Assembly (NCBI GenBank): GCA_004556965.1
Contig: SFFE01000009.1
Location: 1 to 42,766 of the forward strand
Length of the DNA stretch: 42,766 nt
Direction of reading: 5' to 3'
Source: Clostridiales bacterium
GTDB taxonomy: Bacteria > Bacillota > Clostridia > Oscillospirales > Oscillospiraceae
Positions within the stretch are counted from its first letter, which is position 1, and each line of letters opens with the position of its first letter. The notes under the pieces are model-generated. The model ran no database searches. It was not told where the DNA came from and was given only the letters and a program-made list of their open reading frames with translations. The translations under genes and the position numbers were made by a program. Shown one piece after another: positions 1-11,132 of the stretch.

Positions 1-157
1 GACACCGATGGAATTTCGGTGCCAGTATGTTGCTTAAAATTTCATATCCCTGCATAGGGGGGCTTTTTGTGCTGTCCGCACAAATTGGTGCGGTTCACAT
101 TCTGCTTTGCCGTGTGGGGTTTTTTATGCGAATTTCGCAATTTTTTCAGCATCGGGA

Positions 158-186
158 TTTCCATTTGCATTTCCTTATGCTATACT
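158..186 (+). promoter_or_regulatory. Putative promoter of dfx
   Basis: TTTCCA at 158-163 and TATACT at 181-186 are separated by 17 bases, and a TG at the -15 position gives an extended -10 look. It lies about 75 bases upstream of the superoxide reductase start. The -35 is only a 4/6 match. The rest of 1-157 holds short GC hairpins followed by T-runs near 63-68 and 118-125, which may be the terminator region of a gene left of the window; I see no gene there. Confidence 0.4.
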
Positions 187-263
187 GAGCATATATCAAG
201 CGCATTTGCGCCCGCGCGGTGCAATCCCTTGCAAAAAAATCATTCACAGTCAGGAGGTATGAC

Positions 264-638
264 ATGGAACAGAAATTTTACATCTGCGAGCATTGCGGCA
301 ACATCATCGCCATGGTCAAAAACAGTGGGGTCCCCGTCATGTGCTGCGGTCAGAAAATGACCGAGATCATCCCCGGCACGACCGACGCATCTCTGGAGAA
401 GCATGTGCCTGTTTATCAGGTGGAAGGCAACACCGTCACCGTTACCGTCGGCGCCGTCGAGCATCCCATGCTCCCGGAGCACTACATTGAGTGGGTCTCT
501 CTGCAGACCAAGCAGGGCAACCAGCGCAAGGCCCTGAAGCCCGGCGAAGCGCCCAAGGTCTGCTTCTCCATCTGCGAGGGCGACGAGGTCGAAGCCGTCT
601 ACGCCTACTGCAACCTGCACAGTCTCTGGAAAGCGTAA
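264..638 (+). CDS. dfx: Desulfoferrodoxin / superoxide reductase (2Fe-SOR)
   Basis: Reduces superoxide to hydrogen peroxide in the cytoplasm without making oxygen, a standard defence in strict anaerobes. The 124-aa product has the N-terminal desulforedoxin centre (CEHCG at about residues 9-13 and the CC pair of MCCGQK near 29-30). It also has the catalytic centre II residues: Glu-Lys-His in LEKHVP, His in VEHPM and PEHYIEW, and Cys and His in YCNLHSLW near the C-terminus. All four Cys of centre I are present, so this is the two-iron class. The start at 264 is chosen because AGGAGG lies 6 bases upstream; an in-frame ATG at 219 has no ribosome site. It is monocistronic and ends at a bidirectional hairpin shared with asnB. 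The electron donor (rubredoxin) is not encoded nearby. Confidence 0.95.
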   Translation: MEQKFYICEHCGNIIAMVKNSGVPVMCCGQKMTEIIPGTTDASLEKHVPVYQVEGNTVTVTVGAVEHPMLPEHYIEWVSLQTKQGNQRKALKPGEAPKVCFSICEGDEVEAVYAYCNLHSLWKA

Positions 639-651
639 CGCGCTTTGTGTC

Positions 652-700
652 AAAAAATCAAAACCACGCATTTCAATGAAATGCGTGGTTTTGATTTTTT
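652..700. terminator. Bidirectional terminator between dfx and asnB
   Basis: A near-perfect inverted repeat of over 20 bp, with AAAAAATC on the left and GATTTTTT on the right, separates the convergent dfx and asnB genes. The A/T-rich outer arms give a U-run in both directions. Confidence 0.93.
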
Positions 701-2279
701 ATTTTCCGCTGTCGCCGTAGTTGGACAGGACGCGTGCGGAGGGGTCGTTGACATCGCAGCCCTCCCATGATTTGTTGGGCATCCAGAAATCCACGACCAT
801 CTCGGCCTGGCCGGGGTAACACTGCTCAAACAGCTCGCGGTACAGGAGCGATTCCTTCGTGAACGGGCGGGCAAAGTCGTACTTCGCCGACAGCGTTTCG
901 AATTCCTCGTCCGTGTACTTCCGCTCAGCGTAAGCCTTGAGGTCGTTGACCATGGAATGGCCCACCGCGTCGCTGAACGCAGCCTTCTCGCGCATGAGGA
1001 TGCCGTAAGGCAGGTAGTCGCCCTCGAACGCATGGCGCAGGAGGTATTTGCCCTTGCCGTAGGTGTTCAGCTTTTTCTCCGGGTCGATGGACATGACGTA
1101 CTCGACGAAGTCCAGATCGCCGAACGGTACGCGCGCTTCGAGCGAGTTGACGGAAATGCAGCGGTCGGCACGCAGCACATCGTACATATGCAGCTCGCGG
1201 ATGCGCTTGGCAGCCTCCTGCTGGAACGCTTCGGCAGACGGCGCAAAGTCCGTGTACTTATAGCCGAACAGCTCGTCGGAGATCTCGCCGGTCATGAGCA
1301 CGCGGATATCCGTCGTCTCGTGGATGGCCTTGCAGACGAGGTACATGCCGATGCTCGCGCGGATGGTGGTGATGTCGTACGTGCCGAGCAGCGCCACGAC
1401 CTCCGGAAGCGCCTGAAGCACGTCGTCCTCAGTGATAATGACCTCGGTGTGGTCGCTGTGCAGATAATCCGCAACCTCGCGGGCGTATTTGAGGTCGATG
1501 GCGTCCGTGCTCATGCCGATGGCGAAGGTGCGGATGGGCTTTTTCAGAAGCTTTGCGGAGATGGCGCAGACCAGGCTGCTGTCCAGACCGCCGGAGAGCA
1601 GAAAACCGAGCGGCGCGTCCGCGTCCAGACGCTTCTCAACGCCCGCGATGAGCTTTTCACGAATGTTTTTGCAGACCGTTTCCAGATCGTCGTAGCAGAC
1701 GGCCTTGACCTCGGTCATGTCGCGATAGCAGACGAACTTGCCGTCCGCGTAATAATGTCCGGGAGGAAACGGCATCACTTTGTCCACCAGCCCGACGAGG
1801 TTTTTCGCCTCGCTGGCGAAGACGATTGCGCCGTCGGCGTCGTAGCCGTAGTACAGCGGACGGATGCCGATGGGGTCGCGCGCGGCGACGAGGTCTTTGC
1901 GCTGCGCGTCGTAGATCACGAGCGCATACTCCGCGTCGAGTTTCCGGAACAGGTCGAGTCCGTATTTTTCATACAGCGGCAGCAAAATCTCGCAGTCGGA
2001 CTCGCTCTTGAGCGTGACGCCTTCCTGCAAAAGCGCGTCGCGGATGGGACGGAAGCCATAGATCTCGCCGTTGCACACCAAGGCGTTTTCGCCGTACGTG
2101 AACGGCTGCATGCCCTCCGGGTGCAGTCCCATGATGGCAAGGCGGTGGAAGCCGAGCGTCGCGCCGCCGATTTTCAGCATCTGCGTGCAGTCCGGCCCGC
2201 GGGAGATCGTCTTGTCAAAGCCCGCTCTGAGCGCCTCATCCGAAATGGCGCTGCCGATGTAACCTAGAATCGAACACAT
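699..2279 (-). CDS. asnB: Asparagine synthetase B (glutamine-hydrolysing)
   Basis: Makes asparagine from aspartate, ATP and glutamine. The 526-aa protein has an N-terminal Ntn-type glutaminase domain starting Met-Cys-Ser-Ile, where Cys2 becomes the nucleophile after Met removal, with CNGEIYGF near residue 70. The C-terminal synthetase domain has the PP-loop LLSGGLDSSL near residue 230. The start at 2279 is fixed by this Cys2 and by GGAGGT seven bases upstream; the ATG at 2294 overlaps that ribosome site and would mask the cysteine. It lies behind a T-box leader that probably reads tRNA-Asn, and downstream of glnN, whose product supplies its glutamine. Length is normal for short-form AsnB. Confidence 0.95.
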   Translation of the reverse strand: MCSILGYIGSAISDEALRAGFDKTISRGPDCTQMLKIGGATLGFHRLAIMGLHPEGMQPFTYGENALVCNGEIYGFRPIRDALLQEGVTLKSESDCEILLPLYEKYGLDLFRKLDAEYALVIYDAQRKDLVAARDPIGIRPLYYGYDADGAIVFASEAKNLVGLVDKVMPFPPGHYYADGKFVCYRDMTEVKAVCYDDLETVCKNIREKLIAGVEKRLDADAPLGFLLSGGLDSSLVCAISAKLLKKPIRTFAIGMSTDAIDLKYAREVADYLHSDHTEVIITEDDVLQALPEVVALLGTYDITTIRASIGMYLVCKAIHETTDIRVLMTGEISDELFGYKYTDFAPSAEAFQQEAAKRIRELHMYDVLRADRCISVNSLEARVPFGDLDFVEYVMSIDPEKKLNTYGKGKYLLRHAFEGDYLPYGILMREKAAFSDAVGHSMVNDLKAYAERKYTDEEFETLSAKYDFARPFTKESLLYRELFEQCYPGQAEMVVDFWMPNKSWEGCDVNDPSARVLSNYGDSGK

Positions 2280-2300
2280 GTTTTTTACCTCCAAAGAAAT

Positions 2301-2545
2301 GAAAATGCGCAGCTACATCCAACAATAGGACGAGTAGCTGCGCATCGTGGTGCCACCTATTTTACTTCTCACGGGTTCTGACAAACCGCACCGGGATAAC
2401 GTTCGGCACACGGCGCACCTACTGGGGCGGCAAAACCGCCGGTTCAGATTGCAGCTCGGAAGTGTTCTTCGCACAGGCTCTGTTATGCGGCTCACACCGT
2501 CCCGCACTCGCTGGGAAGGAACTCCTGTGTTACTTTTCTTCGTCA
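2301..2545 (-). promoter_or_regulatory. T-box riboswitch, probably tRNA-Asn, upstream of asnB
   Basis: Read on the minus strand, the leader contains the T-box core TAGGTGGCACCACG at 2346-2359. After it comes an intrinsic terminator whose arms are ATGCGCAGCTAC (2305-2316) and its complement (2334-2345), with TTTTC following. Upstream are typical Stem I pieces: AGTA of loop E near 2535, GAGCTGCAATCTGAAC near 2440-2455, and CCGTTATCCCGG-like stem III material. The specifier strand reads GAAGAACACTT, so the best specifier triplet is AAC (2464-2466), an asparagine codon, which fits asnB. The family says uncharged tRNA stabilises the antiterminator and switches the gene on. No convincing separate promoter was found, so read-through from glnN is possible. 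Confidence 0.9.
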
Positions 2546-2585
2546 ATGCTTTTGGGGAGAACTCAGTTTTTCGGGGATTTGCTGT

Positions 2586-4679
<2,094 letters not shown>

Positions 4680-4700
4680 TCCGAAAAACTCCTTCTCAAA

Positions 4701-4755
4701 CGAAAAAAGCGGCACTGATGCTCAGAGCTTTCCCATCTCTGCGACGCCATTGCCG
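4701..4755 (-). terminator. Terminator-like hairpin in the glnN leader (possible attenuator)
   Basis: On the minus strand CGGCA (4751-4755) pairs with TGCCG (4710-4714), and an inner CAGAG/CTCTG stem (4737-4741 with 4723-4727) sits between them. CTTTTTTCG follows at once (4701-4709), and the ribosome site of glnN comes only about 8 bases later. A U-run after a stem in a leader suggests transcription attenuation. I do not recognise the glnA-type glutamine riboswitch in it, and no sensor is identified. Confidence 0.5.
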
Positions 4756-4768
4756 TTTCAATGATGGA

Positions 4769-4797
4769 AATATACTCTCCTTCCCTTGAAATGTCAA
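4769..4797 (-). promoter_or_regulatory. Sigma-A-type promoter of glnN
   Basis: On the minus strand TTGACA (4792-4797) and TATATT (4769-4774) are separated by 17 bases. The -35 lies inside an inverted repeat, CCTTGA-N4-TCAAGG (4784-4799), which could be an operator. It does not match the GlnR box TGTNAN7TNACA. Confidence 0.85.
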
Positions 4798-4881
4798 GGT
4801 GTTTTTTTCACAAATTCCGAGCCGCTTTGCGCCCTTTGTCCGCCGCATCTGAACAAACGTGCAAAACACTACATTTTGTGC

Positions 4882-4911
4882 TTGACAGCGTTCAAGAAGC
4901 TGGTGTATAGT
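4882..4911 (+). promoter_or_regulatory. Sigma-A-type promoter of the pyrG-purB-purA operon
   Basis: TTGACA (4882-4887) and TATAGT (4906-4911) have an 18-base spacer. The expected start near 4918 leaves a leader of about 200 bases. The start region does not begin GGG, so the slippage-based CTP attenuation known for Bacillus pyrG is not supported here. Confidence 0.8.
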
Positions 4912-4971
4912 AAATATGTATTGAATTGGTGTTTATTTGCCATTTGCCGCAACCGGATATTTGCTTTTCGT

Positions 4972-5040
4972 GAGAGCTGGCGTTCGCGATGACTAGGGGG
5001 AAAGTGCCCCTTATCGGCATCGGAGAACGTCTCTTTTTTT
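4972..5040 (+). terminator. Nested hairpin with T-run in the pyrG leader (candidate attenuator)
   Basis: Four stem segments nest inside one another: AGAG (4973-4976) with CTCT (5031-5034), CGTTC (4981-4985) with GAACG (5025-5029), GATG (4988-4991) with CATC (5018-5021), and AGGGG with CCCCT around a loop near 5000-5006. The outer stem runs into TTTTTT. The structure lies between the promoter and pyrG, 82 bases before the start codon. I do not recognise it as a named riboswitch class. Confidence 0.6.
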
Positions 5041-5122
5041 GTGCAGAGCATAAATTGCAGGCGGCGGGCGGACGCATGAAGCGGCGCGCCGCGGCTGAAA
5101 CTATAGAGGAGCGTGGGACGCA

Positions 5123-6730
<1,608 letters not shown>

Positions 6731-6736
6731 CGCACC

Positions 6737-8170
6737 ATGCACAACACCTACGACAGCCCGCTCTGCACCCGCTATGCCGGGCGCGCCATGCAGCAAATTT
6801 TCTCCGACGATAACAAGTTCACCACGTGGCGCAAACTCTGGATCGCGCTCGCCGAAAGCGAGCAGGAGCTGGGGCTTCCCATCACAGACGCGCAGATCGA
6901 GCAGCTCAAGGCGCACGTTTCGGACATCGACTACGAATTTGCCGCCGCGCGCGAGCACGAGGTGCGCCACGACGTGATGGCGCACGTGCTGACCTACGGC
7001 GAATGCTGTCCGGATGCAAAGCCGATTCTGCACCTCGGCGCGACGTCCTGCTACGTGGGCGACAACACGGACGTCATCCTCATGCGCGAGGCGCTGCAGC
7101 AGGTGCGGCGGATGCTCGTGAACGTGCTGGCCGCGCTCGCCGACTTTGCCGAGACGCACAAGGCGCAGCCCACGCTTGCGTACACGCACTTTCAGGCCGC
7201 GCAGCCGACCACCATCGGCAAGCGCGCCACACTCTGGATGCAGGATATCCTGATGGATCTGGAGCAGCTGGAATTCCAGCTCGACCACCTGAAGCTCCTC
7301 GGCTGCAAGGGCACCACCGGCACCGGCGCGAGCTTCCTTACGCTGTTTGACGGCGACGAGGAAAAGGTCGTGCAGCTAGAAGAAAAGATCTGCAAGAAGA
7401 TGGGTTTCGATTCCGCCTACGCCGTCAGCGGCCAGACCTACTCCCGCAAAGTGGATTTTCAGGTGCTGCAGGTGCTGTGCGGCGTCGCGCAGAGCGCTGC
7501 GAAGTTCTCCAACGACATCCGGCTGCTGTCCCACCTCAAGGTTGTGGACGAGCCGTTTGAGAGCGGTCAGATCGGCTCCTCCGCCATGGCCTACAAGCGC
7601 AACCCCATGCGCAGCGAGCGCATTGCCGCCCTCGCCCGCTATGTGATCTGCGACCTGCAGAACGCTTCGATCACCGCGTCCGCCCAGTGGTTTGAGCGCA
7701 CGCTGGACGATTCGGCCAACCGCCGCATCAGCATTCCGGAAGCGTTTCTCGCCACCGACGCGATTCTGAACCTGTACCTGAACATCGTGCGCGGCATGAC
7801 CGTCTATCCCAAGATGGCGGAAAAGCTGCTGAACGACGAGCTGCCCTTCATGGCGACGGAGAACATTCTCATGTACTGTGTCAAGGAAAAGGGCGGCGAT
7901 CGGCAGGCGCTGCACGAGGCCATCCGGCAGCACTCCGTTGCGGCCGCGAAGCAGGTGAAGCTCAGCGGCGCGAAAAACGACCTGCTCGACCGCATCCTCG
8001 CCGATCCCGTGTTCGGTCTCACGGCGGAGGAGCTTGCACCGCTGATTGACCCCGCGAAGTTCACCGGCATGGCCGTGAGCCAGACGGACACATTCCTGCG
8101 CACGCAGGCGGCGCCGGTGCTGGAAAAATACCGTGATCTGCTCGGATGTGAGGCATCCGTATCCGTTTAA
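6737..8170 (+). CDS. purB: Adenylosuccinate lyase
   Basis: Cleaves fumarate from SAICAR in IMP synthesis and from adenylosuccinate in AMP synthesis. The 477-aa protein carries the fumarase/aspartase-family signature GSSAMAYKRNPMRSE near residue 280 and TYSRKVDFQVL before it, and the length is typical. It starts six bases after pyrG with an AAGGA site and is followed by purA 21 bases downstream. The lyase and synthetase of the AMP branch are therefore made together. Confidence 0.97.
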   Translation: MHNTYDSPLCTRYAGRAMQQIFSDDNKFTTWRKLWIALAESEQELGLPITDAQIEQLKAHVSDIDYEFAAAREHEVRHDVMAHVLTYGECCPDAKPILHLGATSCYVGDNTDVILMREALQQVRRMLVNVLAALADFAETHKAQPTLAYTHFQAAQPTTIGKRATLWMQDILMDLEQLEFQLDHLKLLGCKGTTGTGASFLTLFDGDEEKVVQLEEKICKKMGFDSAYAVSGQTYSRKVDFQVLQVLCGVAQSAAKFSNDIRLLSHLKVVDEPFESGQIGSSAMAYKRNPMRSERIAALARYVICDLQNASITASAQWFERTLDDSANRRISIPEAFLATDAILNLYLNIVRGMTVYPKMAEKLLNDELPFMATENILMYCVKEKGGDRQALHEAIRQHSVAAAKQVKLSGAKNDLLDRILADPVFGLTAEELAPLIDPAKFTGMAVSQTDTFLRTQAAPVLEKYRDLLGCEASVSV

Positions 8171-8191
8171 TTCATTGGGAGGTTCTCTGCT

Positions 8192-9466
8192 ATGTTAACA
8201 TCCATCGTAGGCATCAACTGGGGCGACGAGGGCAAGGGCCGCATGGTCGATCTCCTGTCGCAGAAATACGACGTTGTCGTGCGCTATCAGGGCGGCAACA
8301 ACGCCGGGCACACCGTCATCAACGACAAGGGCAAGTTCGTGCTGAATCTCCTCCCGTCCGGCATTCTGCGCGACGAGACCGTCAACGTCATGGGTCCCGG
8401 CATGGTCATCGACACCGAGCACCTGTTCCACGAGATTGGGCGTCTGCGCGACGGCGGCATTACCGTCACGCCGGAGCACCTGAAGATCAGCGACAAGGCT
8501 GTGATCTGCATGCCGTACCACAAGCTGCTCGACTGCCTGGAGGAAGACCGGCTCGCGGACAAGAAGTTCGGCTCCACCCGCCGCGGCATCTCCCCTGCAT
8601 ATTCCGATAAATACATGAAAAAGGCGCTGCGCATGGGCGACCTCATGCACCGCGACGCGCTCAAGGCGCGTCTGGCCGATATTCTGGAATGGAAAAACCT
8701 CTTTGTTGTGAACGGTTACCACAATGACCCCATCGACCTCGACGAGATGATGGCGTGGATCGACACCTACGCCATGCCGTTCAAGGACTATGTGTGCGAC
8801 ACGACGAAGTATCTGCACGATGCGATCGAGGACAACAAGTCCGTCCTGTTTGAAGCACAGCTCGGCGCGCTGCGTGACATTGACTTCGGCATCTACCCCT
8901 ACACCTCCGGCTCGTCCACCATCGCGGCCTACGCAACCATCGGCTCCGGCATCCCCGGTGCGCGGCTGGACAACGTCATTGGCATCATGAAAGCGTACTC
9001 GAGCTGCGTCGGCGAAGGCCCATTCACGTGCGAGCTGTTCGGTGCGGAGGGCGATGCGCTGCGCGAGGCCGGCGGCGAGTATGGCGCTGCGACCGGCCGT
9101 CCCCGCCGCGTCGGCGGGTTCGATGTGGTCGCCTCCTGCTACGGCGTGGCCATGCAGGGCTGTTCCAGCATCGCGCTCACGAAGCTGGACGTTCTGTCCT
9201 ACATGGACAAGATCCCCGTCTGCGTCGCGTATGAGATTGACGGCAAGCGCGTGGACGAGTTCCCCATCGGCGTGGAGCTGGCCAAGGCCAAGCCCATTTA
9301 CGAGTATCTCCCCGGTTTCCGGTGCGACATTTCCGGCTGCAAGACCGTGGAGTCCCTGCCGAAGGAAGCGCTCGACTACGTCAACTACCTGCAGGCCGCC
9401 GTCGGTTGCCGCATCAAGTACGTCTCCGTCGGCCCCGATAGAGACGCATATATCAAACTGTTCTGA
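8192..9466 (+). CDS. purA: Adenylosuccinate synthetase
   Basis: Joins IMP and aspartate using GTP to give adenylosuccinate, which PurB turns into AMP. The 424-aa protein has the N-terminal GTP loop INWGDEGKGRMVD, the IMP-site segment GGNNAGHTV near residue 35, and STRRGISPAYSDK near 125. GGGAGG lies 12 bases upstream. It is the last gene of the operon and is followed by a strong terminator. Confidence 0.97.
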   Translation: MLTSIVGINWGDEGKGRMVDLLSQKYDVVVRYQGGNNAGHTVINDKGKFVLNLLPSGILRDETVNVMGPGMVIDTEHLFHEIGRLRDGGITVTPEHLKISDKAVICMPYHKLLDCLEEDRLADKKFGSTRRGISPAYSDKYMKKALRMGDLMHRDALKARLADILEWKNLFVVNGYHNDPIDLDEMMAWIDTYAMPFKDYVCDTTKYLHDAIEDNKSVLFEAQLGALRDIDFGIYPYTSGSSTIAAYATIGSGIPGARLDNVIGIMKAYSSCVGEGPFTCELFGAEGDALREAGGEYGAATGRPRRVGGFDVVASCYGVAMQGCSSIALTKLDVLSYMDKIPVCVAYEIDGKRVDEFPIGVELAKAKPIYEYLPGFRCDISGCKTVESLPKEALDYVNYLQAAVGCRIKYVSVGPDRDAYIKLF

Positions 9467-9479
9467 TCGAAAATCCGCA

Positions 9480-9510
9480 GGCCCGGCTTCGCAGCCGGGC
9501 CTTGTGTTGT
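9480..9510 (+). terminator. Terminator of the pyrG-purB-purA operon
   Basis: GGCCCGGC (9480-9487) and GCCGGGCC (9494-9501) form a perfect 8-bp GC stem followed by TTGTGTTGT, 13 bases after the purA stop. Confidence 0.88.
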
Positions 9511-9811
9511 CCTTGGCGCCATATATTTCATGATGTTCGTGATGATGTATCATTGTTCCGAATTCCGCCGCAAGCTTCGTCGTTTTCGCTATATCAACCA
9601 CATAATTTTATAGGATCTTACAAATTATGTTTTGTTTTCATTTTTTTGAAAGAAAAGGATGGACATAACTTGTAAATACAGGTATTCTAAAGCCAGTACA
9701 TCCCTGTTGGGATGCTCGGAGGTGATCGCAAGTAAAAAACAAACGCAGTTTCCGGAAGCTATCACAGAAGATGACAAACGAAAGCTGGAAATAAACAGAC
9801 GTCAACCCAAT

Positions 9812-9841
9812 GGCCGCAGCCGCCGCAAAGCGGCTGCGGCC
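9812..9841 (+). other. Perfect 12-bp GC hairpin just upstream of the FtsX-type permease gene
   Basis: GGCCGCAGCCGC and its exact complement flank a six-base loop, 22 bases before the ATG at 9864. No T-run follows, so it is not an intrinsic terminator. The wider gap 9511-9863 is AT-rich on its left side. It contains no coding region I can support (an open frame from 9659 reads into the next gene in the wrong frame) and no convincing promoter. Confidence 0.6.
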
Positions 9842-9863
9842 GCCAGAAAGACGGAGAAACGCA

Positions 9864-11120
9864 ATGAACGGATGGAAATTTACCTGGAAAAACATTCTGA
9901 ACGCCAGAGGGCGCTATCTGATCCTGATTGCCGTCAGCGCCTGTCTGTTCGCCGCGCTTCTGGTTGCCGCCGGCGCCCTGACCGCCACCCTGCAAAGGGA
10001 GGCGGAGCTCCGGTTGGAATATGGCGCGACCGCCCGTGTCGGACTTGCCAAACGCAACTATTCCCCGAGCGATCCGGACTCCGATCTCTATACGCTGCTG
10101 TCCGAGGCGGACTATCGCGCGCTGGCGGACGACCCCTATGTGACTCAGGTTCAGATCAAGAGCTTCCTGTATTGCGCCAACATGGGTGACACGGCGCTGG
10201 AGCGCAACGGCAGCCCCAGCAGCCTGCGCAACTGGCACAGCTTCATCATCGGCTACAACATGGCAGAGCCGAACGTATTCACAAATTGCACGCAGGCGGA
10301 CTTCAAGGAAGGGCGCTGCTTTTCCGACGGGACGGAGTGCGTCGTCTCCGATGTGACGGCGGCGCTCAACGCCCTGCAGGTAGGCGATGTGCTCCGCTTT
10401 GTCCATATGCCCACGGGCGCCGCGCTGGAGATGACGGTCGTCGGCATTGTCAGCAGCGCCAAAATGGAATCCCGATACGCCGACTCGCCCGCTCAGGAAG
10501 CCTATATCTTCACCGATATGTCCGGCCCCGCGGCTGCGTTCGGCAAGCTGCATCGGCAAAGCATAAATTTCAACAACACCGGCGTGGAGCCGTTTTCAGA
10601 CGGGTACGATGTGGTTGTGTCGCTCGATTCACCCGAACATTTTTCGGATTATCAGGCGAAAATGCTCGACAAAACCATCGTCATCGACGGGCAGGAATAC
10701 CGTTACATTGTCCACTATTACACGGGCGGTTACTGGGAGCTGTTTCACACGCTCCAGCCCATTGCGCAGCGCAGCTTGCTGATCGAGCTGCTGGTTGCCG
10801 TTTTGTTTGCGGCGCTTACGTTGACAGCGGCGGTGATTAACCTTCGCGCCAGAAAGCAGCAGTTTGGCATTCTGCTCTCCATGGGGATGCCCCGGCATGA
10901 AATTCTGCTCTCCTATTGTCTGGAGCAGGTTCTCGTGTTTCTGGCCAGCGTGCTGCTTGGCGCGCTGCTGGGGCTGTTAGCCGCTCCGGCGCTCGGCATA
11001 TCCATTCCCGCCAAGGCGTTTGGCGCCGTCTGGTATTGTTTCGGTATTTTGGCGGTTGCGCTCGTCGTCATGGTCTGCACGATTCTCCGCTTCCGTCCCA
11101 TCAAGCTTCTGCGCAATTGA
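9864..11120 (+). CDS. FtsX/MacB-type ABC transporter permease, first subunit
   Basis: A 418-aa inner-membrane protein with one transmembrane helix near the N-terminus (about residues 18-42), a large extracytoplasmic region of about 260 residues, and three C-terminal helices (about 300-325, 350-380 and 385-410). The motif GILLSMGMPRHEILLSYCLEQ between the last helices is typical of FtsX-family permeases. Such proteins usually couple cytoplasmic ATP hydrolysis to work outside the membrane, such as lipoprotein or peptide export or hydrolase activation; the substrate is unknown here. The start at 9864 matches the family N-terminus WKFTWKNILN, though the upstream site (GGAG, 9 bases) is modest. 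It is followed 12 bases later by the second permease. Confidence 0.85.
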   Translation: MNGWKFTWKNILNARGRYLILIAVSACLFAALLVAAGALTATLQREAELRLEYGATARVGLAKRNYSPSDPDSDLYTLLSEADYRALADDPYVTQVQIKSFLYCANMGDTALERNGSPSSLRNWHSFIIGYNMAEPNVFTNCTQADFKEGRCFSDGTECVVSDVTAALNALQVGDVLRFVHMPTGAALEMTVVGIVSSAKMESRYADSPAQEAYIFTDMSGPAAAFGKLHRQSINFNNTGVEPFSDGYDVVVSLDSPEHFSDYQAKMLDKTIVIDGQEYRYIVHYYTGGYWELFHTLQPIAQRSLLIELLVAVLFAALTLTAAVINLRARKQQFGILLSMGMPRHEILLSYCLEQVLVFLASVLLGALLGLLAAPALGISIPAKAFGAVWYCFGILAVALVVMVCTILRFRPIKLLRN

Positions 11121-11132
11121 GAGGAGCTGCCG

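Noticed and set aside
67..360. Open frame at the left edge overlapping dfx
   Set aside because: Wrong frame relative to the clear dfx gene; Cys/Phe-rich AT translation with no ribosome site.
4972..5040. Considered the Bacillus-type pyrG reiterative-G attenuator or a PyrR site
   Set aside because: The predicted transcript start is not GGG and the PyrR consensus is not present; kept only as an unclassified structured leader.
8195..9601. A 468-codon open frame on the minus strand opposite purA
   Set aside because: It is the antisense shadow of a highly conserved gene in GC-rich sequence; no ribosome site and no recognisable domains.
9659..10189. Open frame upstream of and overlapping the FtsX-type permease
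   Set aside because: From about 9864 it runs in a different frame through the real permease, and the early part matches nothing I recognise.
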